The position numbers and the translations under genes were made by a program. Below, in pieces: positions 24,185 to 33,930 of a stretch of DNA of 64,000 bases (its first letter is position 1; every line of letters begins with the position of its first letter). The notes under the pieces were generated by a model that saw only the letters and a list, made by a program, of their open reading frames with translations, was not told the DNA's origin and did not search any database. The DNA is taken from contig CADCTD010000170.1 of NCBI GenBank assembly GCA_902805545.1, forward strand, positions 1-64,000, written 5' to 3'. This DNA comes from an uncultured Craurococcus sp. (GTDB lineage: Bacteria; Pseudomonadota; Alphaproteobacteria; Acetobacterales; Acetobacteraceae).

Positions 24185-25825
24185 CTAGCCCTCTCCTCCG
24201 CCGAGCGCCGCCAGCAGGCCGAGGGTCGAGCCGTCCTGCCCGTCCGCCGCCCCGCCCTCGAGCGCCTTGAGGATCGGCCCGGTGAGCTGCTTGCCGAGCT
24301 CCACCCCCCATTGGTCGAAGGCGTTGATGTCCCAGAGGATGCCGAGCGAGGCGACCTTGTGCTCGTAGAGCGCCACCACCTGGCCGAGGGTGAAGGCGTC
24401 GAGATGCGGCAGCAGCAGGGTCGCCGTCGGCCGGTCGCCGGGGAAGACGCGATGCGGCAGCAGCCGCTCGATCTCGGCCGGGTCGGTGCCCGCGGCCGCC
24501 ATCTCGGCGCGCACCTCCGCCTCGGTCTTGCCCCGCATCAGCGCCGCGGACTGGGCGAGGCCGTTGGCCAGCAGCTTCCGGTGGCTGTCCGGATGCGCAT
24601 GGTCCGGTCGCTTCACCAGGATGATGTCGGCCGGCACCGGCCGCGTGCCCTGGTGGATGAGCTGCATGAAGCTGTGCTGCGCATTCGTCCCCGGCTCGCC
24701 GAAGACCACCGCCCCCGTGTCATGCCCGGCCGGCGCCCCGCCGAGCGTCACCCGCTTGCCGAGGCTCTCCATCTCCAGCTGCTGCAGATGCGCCGGCAGC
24801 CGGGCGAGGCGCTCGTCATAGGGCAGCACCGCCCGGGTCGCGCAGCCGAGGCCGTTGACGTGCCAGACCTCGGCGAGCGCCAGCAGCACCGGGAGGTTGG
24901 CCTCGAGCGGCGCCGCCATGAAATGCGCATCCATCGCCCGCGCCCCGGCGAGCAGCCGCTCGAAGGCATCCCAGCCGAGCGACAGCGCAAGCGACAGCCC
25001 GATCGCCGACCAGAGCGAGAAGCGCCCGCCCACCCAGTCGCGGAAGGGAAAGACGCGGTCCGCGGCGATGCCGAAAGCCTCGGTCGCCTTGAGGTTGGTC
25101 GAGAGCGCCGCGAGATGCCCGCCGACGCCCGCCTCGCCCAGCCCCTCGGCCAGCCAGGCGCGGACCAGCGCGGCGTTGGTCATCGTCTCCTGGGTGGTGA
25201 AGGTCTTGCTCGCCACCAGCACCAGCGTCCGCCGCGGGTCGAGCCGGGGGCGGATCTCCTCCCAGGCATGGGCATCGACATTGCCGAGGTAATGCGGCCG
25301 CAGCGGCGCCCCCGGCGTCCAGAGCGCTCGCGCCACCATCGCCGGGCCGAGGTCGGAGCCGCCGATGCCGATGTTCAGTACGTCGGTGAAGCGCTCCCCC
25401 GTCGCCCCGCGCAGCCGGCCCTCGGTGACGGCGAGGGTGAAGTCCCGCATGCGATGGAGCACCGCCGCCACCTCGCCCGAGGCATCCTCGGTGCCGGCGC
25501 GGAAGCCGCCCTCGCCGCGCAGCGCCATGTGCAGCACCGCCCGCCGCTCGGTGACGTTGACCGGCTCGCCCCGCGCCATCGCGTCCCGCCTGGCGGGCAG
25601 GTCGGCGGCGCGGGCCAGGTCGAGCAGCGCCGTCCGCACCGCATCGCTCATCGAGGTCTTGGAGAGGTCGAGCAGCAGCCCGTCCGCCGCATGGGAGAAG
25701 CGACGGAAGCGCTCCGGGTCGGCGGCGAAGAGCGGGCGGATGGAGGAGGGCGCGCTGCCGTCCGGACGCGGCGCCTTCGCCAGGGCCATCACCGCCGCCC
25801 AGGCGGCCGCCAGATCCTGCGCCAT
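24185..25825 (-). CDS. pgi: Glucose-6-phosphate isomerase
   Basis: 546 residues, the usual length. Signature segments are VLNIGIGGSDLGPAM, LVLVASKTFTTQETM, GGRFSLWSAIGLSLAL and GEPGTNAQHSFMQLIHQG, with a C-terminal INAFDQWGVELGK. It interconverts glucose-6-phosphate and fructose-6-phosphate in the cytoplasm. The start ATG 25825 lies downstream of a 17-bp imperfect palindrome (25848-25864) in the short gap after the M16 peptidase gene. Confidence 0.95.
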   Translation of the reverse strand: MAQDLAAAWAAVMALAKAPRPDGSAPSSIRPLFAADPERFRRFSHAADGLLLDLSKTSMSDAVRTALLDLARAADLPARRDAMARGEPVNVTERRAVLHMALRGEGGFRAGTEDASGEVAAVLHRMRDFTLAVTEGRLRGATGERFTDVLNIGIGGSDLGPAMVARALWTPGAPLRPHYLGNVDAHAWEEIRPRLDPRRTLVLVASKTFTTQETMTNAALVRAWLAEGLGEAGVGGHLAALSTNLKATEAFGIAADRVFPFRDWVGGRFSLWSAIGLSLALSLGWDAFERLLAGARAMDAHFMAAPLEANLPVLLALAEVWHVNGLGCATRAVLPYDERLARLPAHLQQLEMESLGKRVTLGGAPAGHDTGAVVFGEPGTNAQHSFMQLIHQGTRPVPADIILVKRPDHAHPDSHRKLLANGLAQSAALMRGKTEAEVRAEMAAAGTDPAEIERLLPHRVFPGDRPTATLLLPHLDAFTLGQVVALYEHKVASLGILWDINAFDQWGVELGKQLTGPILKALEGGAADGQDGSTLGLLAALGGGEG

Positions 25826-25893
25826 GCGCCTTCCTCCCGTATCGACCCTCTTCGCTTAAAGCAAAGCAGCCGGGCGAGGAATCCGCCGCCGCC

Positions 25894-27204
25894 TCACAAC
25901 CCCGCCGGCTGCCCCGCCACCATGACGGAGAGCGCGTCCGGCGTCAGCACCCGCGCCGCCACCTTCACCAGCCGTTCCCGCGTCAGCGCCCTGAGCCGCG
26001 CCGGGCGGCCGGAGAGCCAGTCCGTCGGCCGGTCATTCTGCCGCAGCATCAGCAGCGTGTCGGCGACCCGCCGGCTGTCGGTGAACTGCAGCGGCAGGGA
26101 CCCGGTGAGGAAGGCGACCGCATCGGCCAGCTCCGCCTCGGTCGGCCCTTCGGTCGCCATGCGCGCCCATTCCTCCCGCGTCACCGCGAGCGTCTCGGCC
26201 ACGCGCGCATTCTCGGTTGCCACCGAGCCGATGACGACGCCATGCCGGAACAGCAGGTCGAGCCCTGCGCCAATGCCATAGGCGAGGCCGCGCTGCTCGC
26301 GCACCGACTGCATCAGCCGGGAGGAGAAGCCGCCACCCGCCAGGATGCGCAGCACGACCTGCGCCGCCTCCCAGTCCGGATCGGTCGAGACCAGCCCGTC
26401 CTGGCCGAAGATCACCGCCGATTGCGGCGAGGCGACGGGCAGCACCTGCTGGCCGAAGCCGCGGAAGGCCGGCAGCGGCGCGATGGCCGGCGGCGCCCCG
26501 CTCGGCAGCCCGCCGAACAGCGCCGGCAGCAGGGCCCGCACCCCGGCCGGGGTGATGGCGCCGCTCACCGTCACCAGCAGCCCCTCGCGATGGATCTGCC
26601 GGGCGAGCGCCGCCCGCAGCGCCTCCACCGGCAGGTCGGCGAGGCTCTCCGCCGTGCCGCCACTCGGCCGCCCGGCGGAATGCCCGGGGAAGGCCTGTGC
26701 CCAAAAGGCCCGCACCGCCTGGCCGCGCGGCGTTTCCAGCGCGCGGCGGGCGGCGGCGATGGAGCGCGCGCGCACCCGCTCCACCGCATCCGCATCGAGC
26801 CGCGGCTCCTGCATGGCGAGGCGGGCGAGGCGTACCGCCTCCGGCAGGGCCGTGGTCAGGGCGCGGAAGCCGCCCTCGAAACTGTCCCGGTCGGCCGAGA
26901 AATTGAGGTTGATCGCCTGGTCGCGCAGCGCATCGCCGAATTCGGTGGCGCGCAGCGGGCCCGCCCCCTCGGTCAGCAGGGCGGCCGCGAGCGCCGCCAC
27001 CCCTTCCTGCCCGGCCGGGTCGAGCGCCGCCCCGCCCGCCCAGGACCAGGCGACGGAGACCACCGGCACCGACTGGTCCTCGACCAGCCAGGCGGAGATG
27101 CCGTCCGCCTCGACCACCTGGATGGGGAGGGAAAAGCCCTGCTCGTTGCGCGACGGGGTCACGACCTGCGCCCCTGGCGCCCCAGGATCCGACGCGGCGG
27201 TCAT
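25894..27204 (-). CDS. M16 peptidase-family protein, non-catalytic subunit
   Basis: 436 residues of the insulinase/mitochondrial-processing-peptidase fold with two halves (about 30-215 and 225-430). The zinc motif HXXEH is absent: the matching place reads VAALAAALLTEGAG, so it is likely the non-catalytic half of a heterodimer. The second half carries the conserved RGLAYGIGAG loop. Its ATG overlaps the stop of the upstream catalytic subunit by 4 nt. Secretion is unclear, since the N-terminus lacks an obvious signal. Confidence 0.88.
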   Translation of the reverse strand: MTAASDPGAPGAQVVTPSRNEQGFSLPIQVVEADGISAWLVEDQSVPVVSVAWSWAGGAALDPAGQEGVAALAAALLTEGAGPLRATEFGDALRDQAINLNFSADRDSFEGGFRALTTALPEAVRLARLAMQEPRLDADAVERVRARSIAAARRALETPRGQAVRAFWAQAFPGHSAGRPSGGTAESLADLPVEALRAALARQIHREGLLVTVSGAITPAGVRALLPALFGGLPSGAPPAIAPLPAFRGFGQQVLPVASPQSAVIFGQDGLVSTDPDWEAAQVVLRILAGGGFSSRLMQSVREQRGLAYGIGAGLDLLFRHGVVIGSVATENARVAETLAVTREEWARMATEGPTEAELADAVAFLTGSLPLQFTDSRRVADTLLMLRQNDRPTDWLSGRPARLRALTRERLVKVAARVLTPDALSVMVAGQPAGL

Positions 27205-28604
27205 GCCGGCGCCCCCGGCAGCAGCCAGCCCGTGGTGCCGACCGGCTGGCCGAGCACCGCCCGTGCCGCCTCCGTCACCTGCTCCCGCGTCACCGCCTTC
27301 AGGTAGCGCGGCCAGTACTCCACCGTCTCCAGCGGCAGGCCGATCGCCAGCGCGCCGCCCAGCATGCGCGGCGCGGCGCCGATGCCATCGAGCGACAGCA
27401 AGGCCCCCGCGGTGAGCTGGCGGATGGAGCGGGTGACCTCCGCATCGCCCGGCCCGTCCTGCAGCAGCGCGGCGATGGCGGCATCCACCGCCGCCTCCAG
27501 CCGCTCCGGCGGCACGCCTTGCCGCGCCGTGGCGGAGACGCTGAAGCTGCCCGGCCCGGCCGTCTCGCTGTCGTAGGAGGCGTTGGCGCTGGTCGCGAGC
27601 CCGGTCTCGACCAGGGCCTTGTGCAGCCGGCTGCCGGAGCCGCTGCCGAGCAGATGGGCCAGCACCTCGAGCGGCCAGGCATGGCGCGTCTCGCCCCAGG
27701 TGAGGCTCGGCGCCATGGCGCCGCGCATGAAGCTCGCCTCGCGCACCGCCGGGTCCTGCTGGACGAAACGCGGCTGGGCCGCGGCCGGCACCGGCTCCGC
27801 CCGCTGCCGCGGGGTCACCGGCCGGGCGGGGACGACGCCGTAGAACTCCTCGGCGAGCCTCCGCACCTCCGCCTCCCGCGCATCGCCGGTGACGACGAGC
27901 ACGGCATTGGCCGGGGCATAGCGCTGCTCGTGGAAGCCGCGCAGGTCCTCGAGCCGGATGGCGCGGATCTCGTCCTCCCAGCCGATCAGCGGGCGGCCGT
28001 GCCAGTGCTGCGGCCCCCACATGGCAGCCTCGAACCCCTCCCAGAACCGCCCGCGCGGGTTGCTGCTGGTGCGCTGGTTGCGCTCCTCGAGGATCACCGC
28101 CCGCTCCGGCTCCAGCGTGGCCTCGGGCAGCAGCGGATAGGCGAAGCGGTCCGCCTCCATCCGCATGACCAGGGCGAGGCGGGAGGCCTCGACCGTCTGG
28201 TGGTAGGCGGTGACGTCGCGCGAGGTAAAGGCATTGTCCTGCCCGCCCTCCCGCGCCACGACCAGCGACAGCGCGCCCGGCTCCACGTTCCGGCTGCCCT
28301 TGAACATCATGTGCTCGAGGAAATGCGCCGTGCCGGACCTGCCCGCCGGGTCCTCGCCGGCGCCCGCGCCATAAAAGACGTAGTGGGAGACGACCGGCAC
28401 CCGCCGGCTCTCGGCCAGCACGACCCGCAGCCCGTTCGGCAGCGTCCAGCTCACCGCGCCGAAGAGCGGGCGTTCGGCAAGACGTTCCGTCGGCGGGGCG
28501 ATGGCGGGCTGGGCCAGGGCCGGGGAGGCCGAGGGTGTGGCGGCGGCCACCACCGGGAGGACGGCGGCGGAGCGGAGGGCGGTTCGGCGGGTCACGCTGG
28601 GCAT
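27201..28604 (-). CDS. M16 zinc metallopeptidase, catalytic subunit
   Basis: 467 residues from ATG 28604. A twin-arginine-like signal (TRRTALRSAAVLP, cleavage near ALAQP) points to export. The zinc motif is HFLEHMMFKG (HXXEH), with the downstream Glu in the EREVILEE-like segment PERAVILEERNQR. It should cleave short peptides or signal fragments in the periplasm, paired with the 25894 subunit. The ATG at 28643 is also in frame, but the twin-arginine position favours 28604. Confidence 0.9.
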   Translation of the reverse strand: MPSVTRRTALRSAAVLPVVAAATPSASPALAQPAIAPPTERLAERPLFGAVSWTLPNGLRVVLAESRRVPVVSHYVFYGAGAGEDPAGRSGTAHFLEHMMFKGSRNVEPGALSLVVAREGGQDNAFTSRDVTAYHQTVEASRLALVMRMEADRFAYPLLPEATLEPERAVILEERNQRTSSNPRGRFWEGFEAAMWGPQHWHGRPLIGWEDEIRAIRLEDLRGFHEQRYAPANAVLVVTGDAREAEVRRLAEEFYGVVPARPVTPRQRAEPVPAAAQPRFVQQDPAVREASFMRGAMAPSLTWGETRHAWPLEVLAHLLGSGSGSRLHKALVETGLATSANASYDSETAGPGSFSVSATARQGVPPERLEAAVDAAIAALLQDGPGDAEVTRSIRQLTAGALLSLDGIGAAPRMLGGALAIGLPLETVEYWPRYLKAVTREQVTEAARAVLGQPVGTTGWLLPGAPA

Positions 28605-28736
28605 GCCTCCGATGTGGGGATGCCGACGGGTTTCCGCCAGCATCGCGCGGGGCCCATGGGGGCAGGGAGGCCGATCATGCCGGCATGGCCCGGGCGGGCC
28701 AAGCCCGAGCGGGCGAGGCCGGTCAGCAGATGCCGG

Positions 28737-29327
28737 TCAGAAGATGCTCTCGAACAGCGCCGCGACGGGGTTGCTGCTGCGGGTGCGCTGGATCACCGGC
28801 GTCTCCCCGTCCGTCACCTCGCGGCCGAGCGCGGCGTTCTCGCGCAGCCGCTGGGCCTCGCGCCGCGGGTCGAGCGCGGTGCCGGCCTGTTCCGGCCCGC
28901 GCCAGAACATCAGCCGGTCGACCAGGGTGCGCTGCGGCTGGTCGAGCTTCAGGCTCTCCTCGTCGACCCGGCGGCGGATGTCGTCGCCGACCGGGCGGCC
29001 GGCCTGGCTCAGCAGGGCGCTCTCGCCGGAGCTCGGGGCGCTTGCCGCGGCCGGGCCGCCGAGCACGGCGCCCGGCACCAGCGTCGCCTCCGCCGCCTGG
29101 CGGGTCGAGACCTCCTGCGGGCGGTCCGCGCCGGGACGCGGCGCCGGCAGGGGGCCGCCGAGCGAGGGCGGCATCGAGAGCGGCGCCCGCGTCGTCACCT
29201 GGAATTCGTCCGGCGCATCGCGCGTCAGGCCGAAGGTGCGCGCGGTGTCGCCGCCGCAGCCAGCGAGGGCGGTGGCGAGCAGAAGCGGGAGGGCCATAGC
29301 CTGGCCCGCGGGGCGGCGCATCCTCAT
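28737..29327 (-). CDS. DUF3035 lipoprotein
   Basis: 196 residues. A lipobox (ALAGC) follows the signal; the mature protein opens with the DUF3035 hallmark RDAPDEFQVTTRAPLSMPP, then a low-complexity middle, and ends with VDRLMFWRGP and NPVAALFESIF. DUF3035 proteins are common beside M16 peptidases in alphaproteobacteria; their function is not known. The ATG overlaps the lspA stop by 4 nt. Confidence 0.85.
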   Translation of the reverse strand: MRMRRPAGQAMALPLLLATALAGCGGDTARTFGLTRDAPDEFQVTTRAPLSMPPSLGGPLPAPRPGADRPQEVSTRQAAEATLVPGAVLGGPAAASAPSSGESALLSQAGRPVGDDIRRRVDEESLKLDQPQRTLVDRLMFWRGPEQAGTALDPRREAQRLRENAALGREVTDGETPVIQRTRSSNPVAALFESIF

Positions 29328-29815
29328 GCCGCCTCTCTACTCGCCGGGGGCTTCCGGAACAAGGCATCCGCGAGGAGGACGAAGACCCCGCATACGATCC
29401 CCGCATCGGCGATGTTGAACACGTACCAGTGCCAGCCCCAGCCATGGGCATCGACGAAATCGACGACGGCGCCGAAGCGCAGGCGGTCGATGACGTTGCC
29501 GACCGCGCCGCCCACCACTGCACCCAGCGCGGTTGCAACCGTGCGGTTCTCCGCCTTCGCCATCCAGCGCAGCAGGAAGAGGGCGATGGCGGCGGCGATG
29601 GCGGCGAGGATGACGTGGTTCAGCGGCCCGTTGCCGGACAGCAGGCCGAAGGTGACGCCGCGGTTCCAGACCATGGTGAGGTCGAGCCCGAGCGGCCCCG
29701 CCTGGAGCAGCGGCAGGTTGCGGCGGTTGGGGAGGTCGAGCACCTCCAGCACCCACCACTTGCTCGCCTGGTCGGCGGCGAGCAGCAGCGCCGCCATGGC
29801 GAGGCCGATGCGCAT
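29324..29815 (-). CDS. lspA: Lipoprotein signal peptidase (signal peptidase II)
   Basis: 163 residues with four membrane helices. The active-site pattern is visible: DQASKWW near the N-terminus, NRGVTFGLL, GAVGNVIDRLRFGAVVDF (first Asp) and NIADAGIV (second Asp). It cleaves signal peptides from prolipoproteins in the inner membrane, including several encoded in this window. It overlaps ileS by one base (TGATG), a common ileS-lspA pairing. Confidence 0.95.
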   Translation of the reverse strand: MRIGLAMAALLLAADQASKWWVLEVLDLPNRRNLPLLQAGPLGLDLTMVWNRGVTFGLLSGNGPLNHVILAAIAAAIALFLLRWMAKAENRTVATALGAVVGGAVGNVIDRLRFGAVVDFVDAHGWGWHWYVFNIADAGIVCGVFVLLADALFRKPPASREAA

Positions 29816-32634
29816 CACCGGCCGGCCACCACCGCCTCGCAGCGCCGGCAGAGCGTCGGATGGGCGGCGGAGAGGCCGACCTCCTCCAGCACGCGCCAGC
29901 AGCGGTCGCATTTGGCGCCGGGGGCCTTCGCGGCCGTGAAGCCCTCCTCCTCCGTCATGGCGGCCTGGGAGACGATCAGCACCTCCTCCCAGAATTCCGG
30001 GCCGAAGCCGGCCGAGGCCGGCACCGCGACCCGCGCCTGGAGCGAGGAGCCGATCTCGCCGGAGCGCCGCAGCTCCTCGAGCAGCCCGGTCGCCTCGGCG
30101 CGGCGGGCGCGCAGCGCGGCCCAGCGCTCGGCCAGCGCCTCGTCGCGCCATGCCGGCGGCAGGTCCGGGAAGTCGTGGAGGTGGATGCTGTCGTCCTCGC
30201 CCGGGAAGCGCGCGAGCCAGGCCTCCTCCGCGGTGAAGACCAGCACCGGCGCCAGCCAGGCGCAGAGGCAGCGATGCAGCAGGTCGAGCACCGTCCGCGC
30301 GCTGCGGCGGCGGTGGCTGTCGGCGGCGTCGCAGTAGAGGCTGTCCTTGCGGATGTCGAAGTAGAAGGCCGAGAGGTCGGCCGAGCAGAAGGCATGGAGT
30401 TCGGGATAGACGCCGGTCCAGTCGTAATCCTTGGCCGCCTTGCGCAGCTTCCCGTCCAGCTCGGTGAGGCGGTGCAGCACCCAGCGCTCGAGCTCCGGCA
30501 GCTCGGCATGGGGGACCTTTTCGCGCTCCTCGAAGCCGGCGAGGTTGCCGAGCAGCCAGCGCAGCGTGTTGCGCAGGCGCCGGTAGAGCTCCGCCTGCTG
30601 CTTCAGGATCTCCTTGCCGATGCGGAGGTCCTCGGCGGTGTCGGAGTTCATCACCCAGAGGCGCAGGATGTCGGCGCCGTATTGCTGCATCACCTCCTGC
30701 GGGGCGGTGACGTTGCCGAGCGACTTCGACATCTTCCGGCCCGACTCGTCGAGCACGAAGCCATGCGTCAGCACCGCCTTGAAGGGGGCGATGCCATTGG
30801 TGCCGACGCTCTCCAGCAGCGAGGAGTGGAACCAGCCGCGATGCTGGTCCGAGCCCTCCAGGTAGAGGTCGGCCGGGAAGGGCATGCCGCGGTCGCGGAG
30901 CACGAAGGCATGGGTCGAGCCGCTCTCGAACCACACGTCGACGATGTCCATGACCTGCTCGTAATCCGCCGGGTCGCGCCCCGGCCCGAGGAAGCGGGCG
31001 GCCGCGCCCGGCTGGTACCAGGCATCGGCGCCCTCCACGCGGAAGGCCTCCACGATGCGGTCCATCACCGCCGTTTCGCGCAGCGGCTCGCCCGTTCGGC
31101 GGTCGACGAAGATGGCGATGGGCACGCCCCAGGCGCGCTGCCGGCTGATGCACCAGTCGGGCCGCGCCGCCACCATGCTGCCGATGCGGTTGCGGCCCTG
31201 GTCGGGGACGAACTGGGTCGCGTCGATCGCGGCCAGCGCCTTCTCGCGGATGGCATTGGCATCGTCCATCGCGATGAACCACTGCGGCGTGGCGCGGAAG
31301 ATCACCGGCTTCTTCGAGCGCCAGCTATGCGGGTAGCTGTGGTTCAGCCGGCCCTTGGCGACCAGCGTGCCGGCCGCCTCGCAGGCGGCATAGACGGCAT
31401 CATGCGCCTTGAAGACATGCAGGCCGGCGAAGCCCGGCGCGTGCTGGGTGAAGGTGCCGTCGTCATTCACCGTCTCCGGCACGGGCAGCCCGTGTTCGCG
31501 GCCGAGGTTGAAGTCGTCCTCGCCATGGCTGGGCGCGATGTGCACGAAGCCGGTGCCCGCCTCGGTGGTGACGAAATCGCCGGCGAGCAGCGGCACGTCG
31601 AAGTCGTAGCCCGCGCCGCGCAGCGGGTGCGCGGCGATGGCGCCGGAAAGCTCGTCACCCTTGAGGATGCGCACCACCGTATGGGCGCCGAGCTTCGCGT
31701 CCTTCCCGAATTGCGGCAGCAGCGGCAGCGCGACCAGCAGCCGCTCGCCCGGGACGAGATGGCTGCCCTCGCCGGTGCCCCCGACATGCACCAGCGCATA
31801 GTCGATCCCGGCGCCGTAGGCGACGGCGCGGTTGCCTGGGATGGTCCAGGGCGTCGTCGTCCAGATGACGACGCTGGCGCCGGCCAGGTCCTCGGCGGCG
31901 GCCGTCACCAGGCGGAAGCGCGCCCAGAGCGTCGGCGAGACATGGTCGTGATACTCGATCTCGGCCTCGGCCAGCGCCGTCTTCTCGACCGGGCTCCACA
32001 TCACCGGCCGCAGCCCGCGATAGAGCGAGCCGTTCATCAGGAACTTGCCGATCTCGGCGACGATGGTCGCTTCCGAGGGGAAGTCCATCGTCGCATAGCG
32101 CCCGGCCCAGTCGCCGAAGACGCCGAGGCGCTGGAACTCCTCCCGCTGCACGTCGAGCCAGCGCGCGGCATAGGCGCGGCACTCGGCGCGGAATTCCAGC
32201 ACCGGCACGTCGTCCTTCTTGCGGCCGCCCTGGTACTTGCCCTTGGGGTCGCGGTACTCCTCCTCGACCTTCCACTCGATCGGCAGGCCGTGGCAGTCCC
32301 AGCCCGGGACGTAGTCGGCATCGTGCCCCGCCATCTGGGCGGCGCGGTTGACGACGTCCTTCAGGATCTTGTTCAGCGCGTGGCCGATATGAAGCGGCCC
32401 GTTGGCGTAGGGCGGGCCGTCATGCAGCACGAAGGGCGGCCGGCCCCTGGAGCGCTCGCGCAGCCGGGCCCAGAGGTCGAGCCGCTCCCAGCGCTGCAGC
32501 CAGTCCGGCTCGCGCTTCGGCAGGTCGCCCTTCATCGGGAAGGCGGTCTGCGGCAGGAAGACGGTGCCGCGGTAGTCTTGTGTCCCGGAGTGTGGCCCTG
32601 GGGCTCGGGTCGCGGAAGCTTCGGTATCGTTCAT
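29815..32634 (-). CDS. ileS: Isoleucyl-tRNA synthetase
   Basis: 939 residues, normal for the family. It has the HIGH-type motif [11 protein letters not shown], the KMSKS loop [10 protein letters not shown], the editing domain between them, and the C-terminal zinc-binding tail [10 protein letters not shown]...LCRRCEAVV. It charges tRNA-Ile in the cytoplasm. The first about 25 residues are a low-complexity extension. The 166-nt leader holds a strong hairpin but no T-box sequence. Confidence 0.97.
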   Translation of the reverse strand: MNDTEASATRAPGPHSGTQDYRGTVFLPQTAFPMKGDLPKREPDWLQRWERLDLWARLRERSRGRPPFVLHDGPPYANGPLHIGHALNKILKDVVNRAAQMAGHDADYVPGWDCHGLPIEWKVEEEYRDPKGKYQGGRKKDDVPVLEFRAECRAYAARWLDVQREEFQRLGVFGDWAGRYATMDFPSEATIVAEIGKFLMNGSLYRGLRPVMWSPVEKTALAEAEIEYHDHVSPTLWARFRLVTAAAEDLAGASVVIWTTTPWTIPGNRAVAYGAGIDYALVHVGGTGEGSHLVPGERLLVALPLLPQFGKDAKLGAHTVVRILKGDELSGAIAAHPLRGAGYDFDVPLLAGDFVTTEAGTGFVHIAPSHGEDDFNLGREHGLPVPETVNDDGTFTQHAPGFAGLHVFKAHDAVYAACEAAGTLVAKGRLNHSYPHSWRSKKPVIFRATPQWFIAMDDANAIREKALAAIDATQFVPDQGRNRIGSMVAARPDWCISRQRAWGVPIAIFVDRRTGEPLRETAVMDRIVEAFRVEGADAWYQPGAAARFLGPGRDPADYEQVMDIVDVWFESGSTHAFVLRDRGMPFPADLYLEGSDQHRGWFHSSLLESVGTNGIAPFKAVLTHGFVLDESGRKMSKSLGNVTAPQEVMQQYGADILRLWVMNSDTAEDLRIGKEILKQQAELYRRLRNTLRWLLGNLAGFEEREKVPHAELPELERWVLHRLTELDGKLRKAAKDYDWTGVYPELHAFCSADLSAFYFDIRKDSLYCDAADSHRRRSARTVLDLLHRCLCAWLAPVLVFTAEEAWLARFPGEDDSIHLHDFPDLPPAWRDEALAERWAALRARRAEATGLLEELRRSGEIGSSLQARVAVPASAGFGPEFWEEVLIVSQAAMTEEEGFTAAKAPGAKCDRCWRVLEEVGLSAAHPTLCRRCEAVVAGR

Positions 32635-32696
32635 CGGGGCGGTCTCCGGCCGCCGGCGACGCGGCGGCGGGTCAGCGGTGGCGGGTGCGCGGCGGT

Positions 32697-32720
32697 CCCG
32701 GCCCTCAGGCGAGGGCCGGG
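32697..32720 (-). other. Strong hairpin in the ribF-ileS gap
   Basis: A perfect 10-base inverted repeat (CCCGGCCCTC with complement) and a 4-nt loop, 63 nt upstream of ileS and 80 nt beyond ribF. It could terminate ribF transcripts or act in the ileS leader. No T-run follows. Confidence 0.4.
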
Positions 32721-32800
32721 CGGCTAATTCGCGGATGGGCCACCGGGCGATGCATGAGGGGCTTATGGGGATGGGAGGGCCAGGGGGTCAAGTATAGCGG

Positions 32801-33739
32801 TCAGGCATCCTGCGCGAGCGCCGCGAGCGCATCCTCCGCATCCCGGGCGATGGCTGCCTTCAGCGCCTCCAGCCCGTCGAATTTGGCATCGGCCCGCAGG
32901 AAATGCCGGAGCTTCACGCCGATCTCCTGGCCGTAGAGATCGCCCGAGAAGTCGAAGAGGTAGGTCTCCAGCCTGGTTTCCGGATCGCCCCCGAGCGTCG
33001 GCCGCCGGCCGATATTGGAGACGCCCTTCACCTCCCGCCCGTCCGGCAGCATCGCCGTCACCGCATAGACCCCGCGCGCCGGCTCCAGGTGCCGGCCCAG
33101 CCAGAGATTGGCCGTCGGCCAGCCCAGCACCCGGCCGAGCTTGTCGCCATGCACCACCTCGCCGCGGATCTCCCAGGGCCGGCCGAGCATCGCCGTCGCC
33201 CGCTCCGGGTAGCCGTCCTGCAATGCCCGGCGGATGCGGGTGGAGGAGACCGGCCCCTGCGCATCCGCGACCGGCGGCACGATCGTCAGGCCGATCCCGG
33301 CGGCCTCGGCGAGGCCCGTCAGCGTCCCGGCATCGCCGCCGCGCCGGTGGCCGAAGGCAAAATCCTGGCCGCAGGCGAGATGGACGGCGCCCAGCCCGTC
33401 CCGCAGCACCTCGCCGAAGAAGCGATCGGCGGGCATGCCGGAGAGCGCGGCATCGAAGGGCAGCGCCACCACCAGCGCCGCGCCCGCCGCCCCCAGCGCC
33501 TCCGCCTTGGCGGGCAGCAGGGTGAGGCGGAAGGGCGGATCCTCGGGCCGGAAATGCTCGCGCGGATGCGGCTCGAAGGTCAGGGCGGCGAGCGGCGCGC
33601 CGGGCCGCGCGGCATGGGCGGCGGCCAGCACCGCCCGGTGCCCCAGATGCACCCCGTCCATGTTGCCGAGCGCGACGGTCGCCCCGCGCAGCCCGGGCGG
33701 CAGGTCACGCCAGTCGGTGAGGACGAGGGGCTGGGTCAT
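32801..33739 (-). CDS. ribF: Bifunctional riboflavin kinase/FAD synthetase
   Basis: 312 residues. The N-terminal FMN adenylyltransferase has the nucleotide motif GNMDGVHLGHRAV and the VSSTRIRRAL loop; the C-terminal flavokinase has GDKLGRVLGWPTANL and NIGRRPTLGG. It makes FMN and FAD, which the flavoproteins in this window need. It lies upstream of ileS on the same strand, and a repeat element begins 11 nt before its start codon. Confidence 0.95.
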   Translation of the reverse strand: MTQPLVLTDWRDLPPGLRGATVALGNMDGVHLGHRAVLAAAHAARPGAPLAALTFEPHPREHFRPEDPPFRLTLLPAKAEALGAAGAALVVALPFDAALSGMPADRFFGEVLRDGLGAVHLACGQDFAFGHRRGGDAGTLTGLAEAAGIGLTIVPPVADAQGPVSSTRIRRALQDGYPERATAMLGRPWEIRGEVVHGDKLGRVLGWPTANLWLGRHLEPARGVYAVTAMLPDGREVKGVSNIGRRPTLGGDPETRLETYLFDFSGDLYGQEIGVKLRHFLRADAKFDGLEALKAAIARDAEDALAALAQDA

Positions 33740-33749
33740 GCCCTGGCGG

Positions 33750-33858
33750 TCTAGAGCAAACCCTGGGCGGGTGGAATCACCCGGGTGGGGTAATTTGCCC
33801 GGTCGAGCAACAGGCGGAGGCGTTTCCGCGAGCGCAGCCGAGCGGACACGGCTCCGAC
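33750..33858. repeat. Interspersed intergenic repeat, copy 1
   Basis: A divergent copy of an about 107-bp element also found at 57215-57320 and 63062-63167. Shared landmarks are CTAGAGCAAA at the left end, an imperfect hairpin around GGTGGAATCAC, an AATTTGC/ATTTGC-like box and GAGCAACAGGC about 55 nt in. It fills most of the gap between divergent ribF and the M20 peptidase gene. Confidence 0.7.
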
Positions 33859-33930
33859 GAGGCCCGGGCGGGTGGACAAGCGCCGCGCCATCGCCACAGT
33901 GGAACGGCACCCAGGAGAGGACCGCCGCCC

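Noticed and set aside
22910-26281. A plus-strand open frame of over 1100 codons
   Set aside because: It lies opposite mutL, the phosphodiesterase and pgi, all with intact motifs; its product is Arg/Pro/Ala/His-rich low complexity, as expected of an antisense frame in GC-rich DNA.
29860-32727. A plus-strand open frame of about 955 codons
   Set aside because: Antisense shadow of ileS, which has HIGH and KMSKS motifs.
32635-32800. Possible T-box or riboswitch in the ileS leader
   Set aside because: Only a simple hairpin is seen; no T-box specifier or antiterminator sequence, and alphaproteobacteria rarely use T-boxes.
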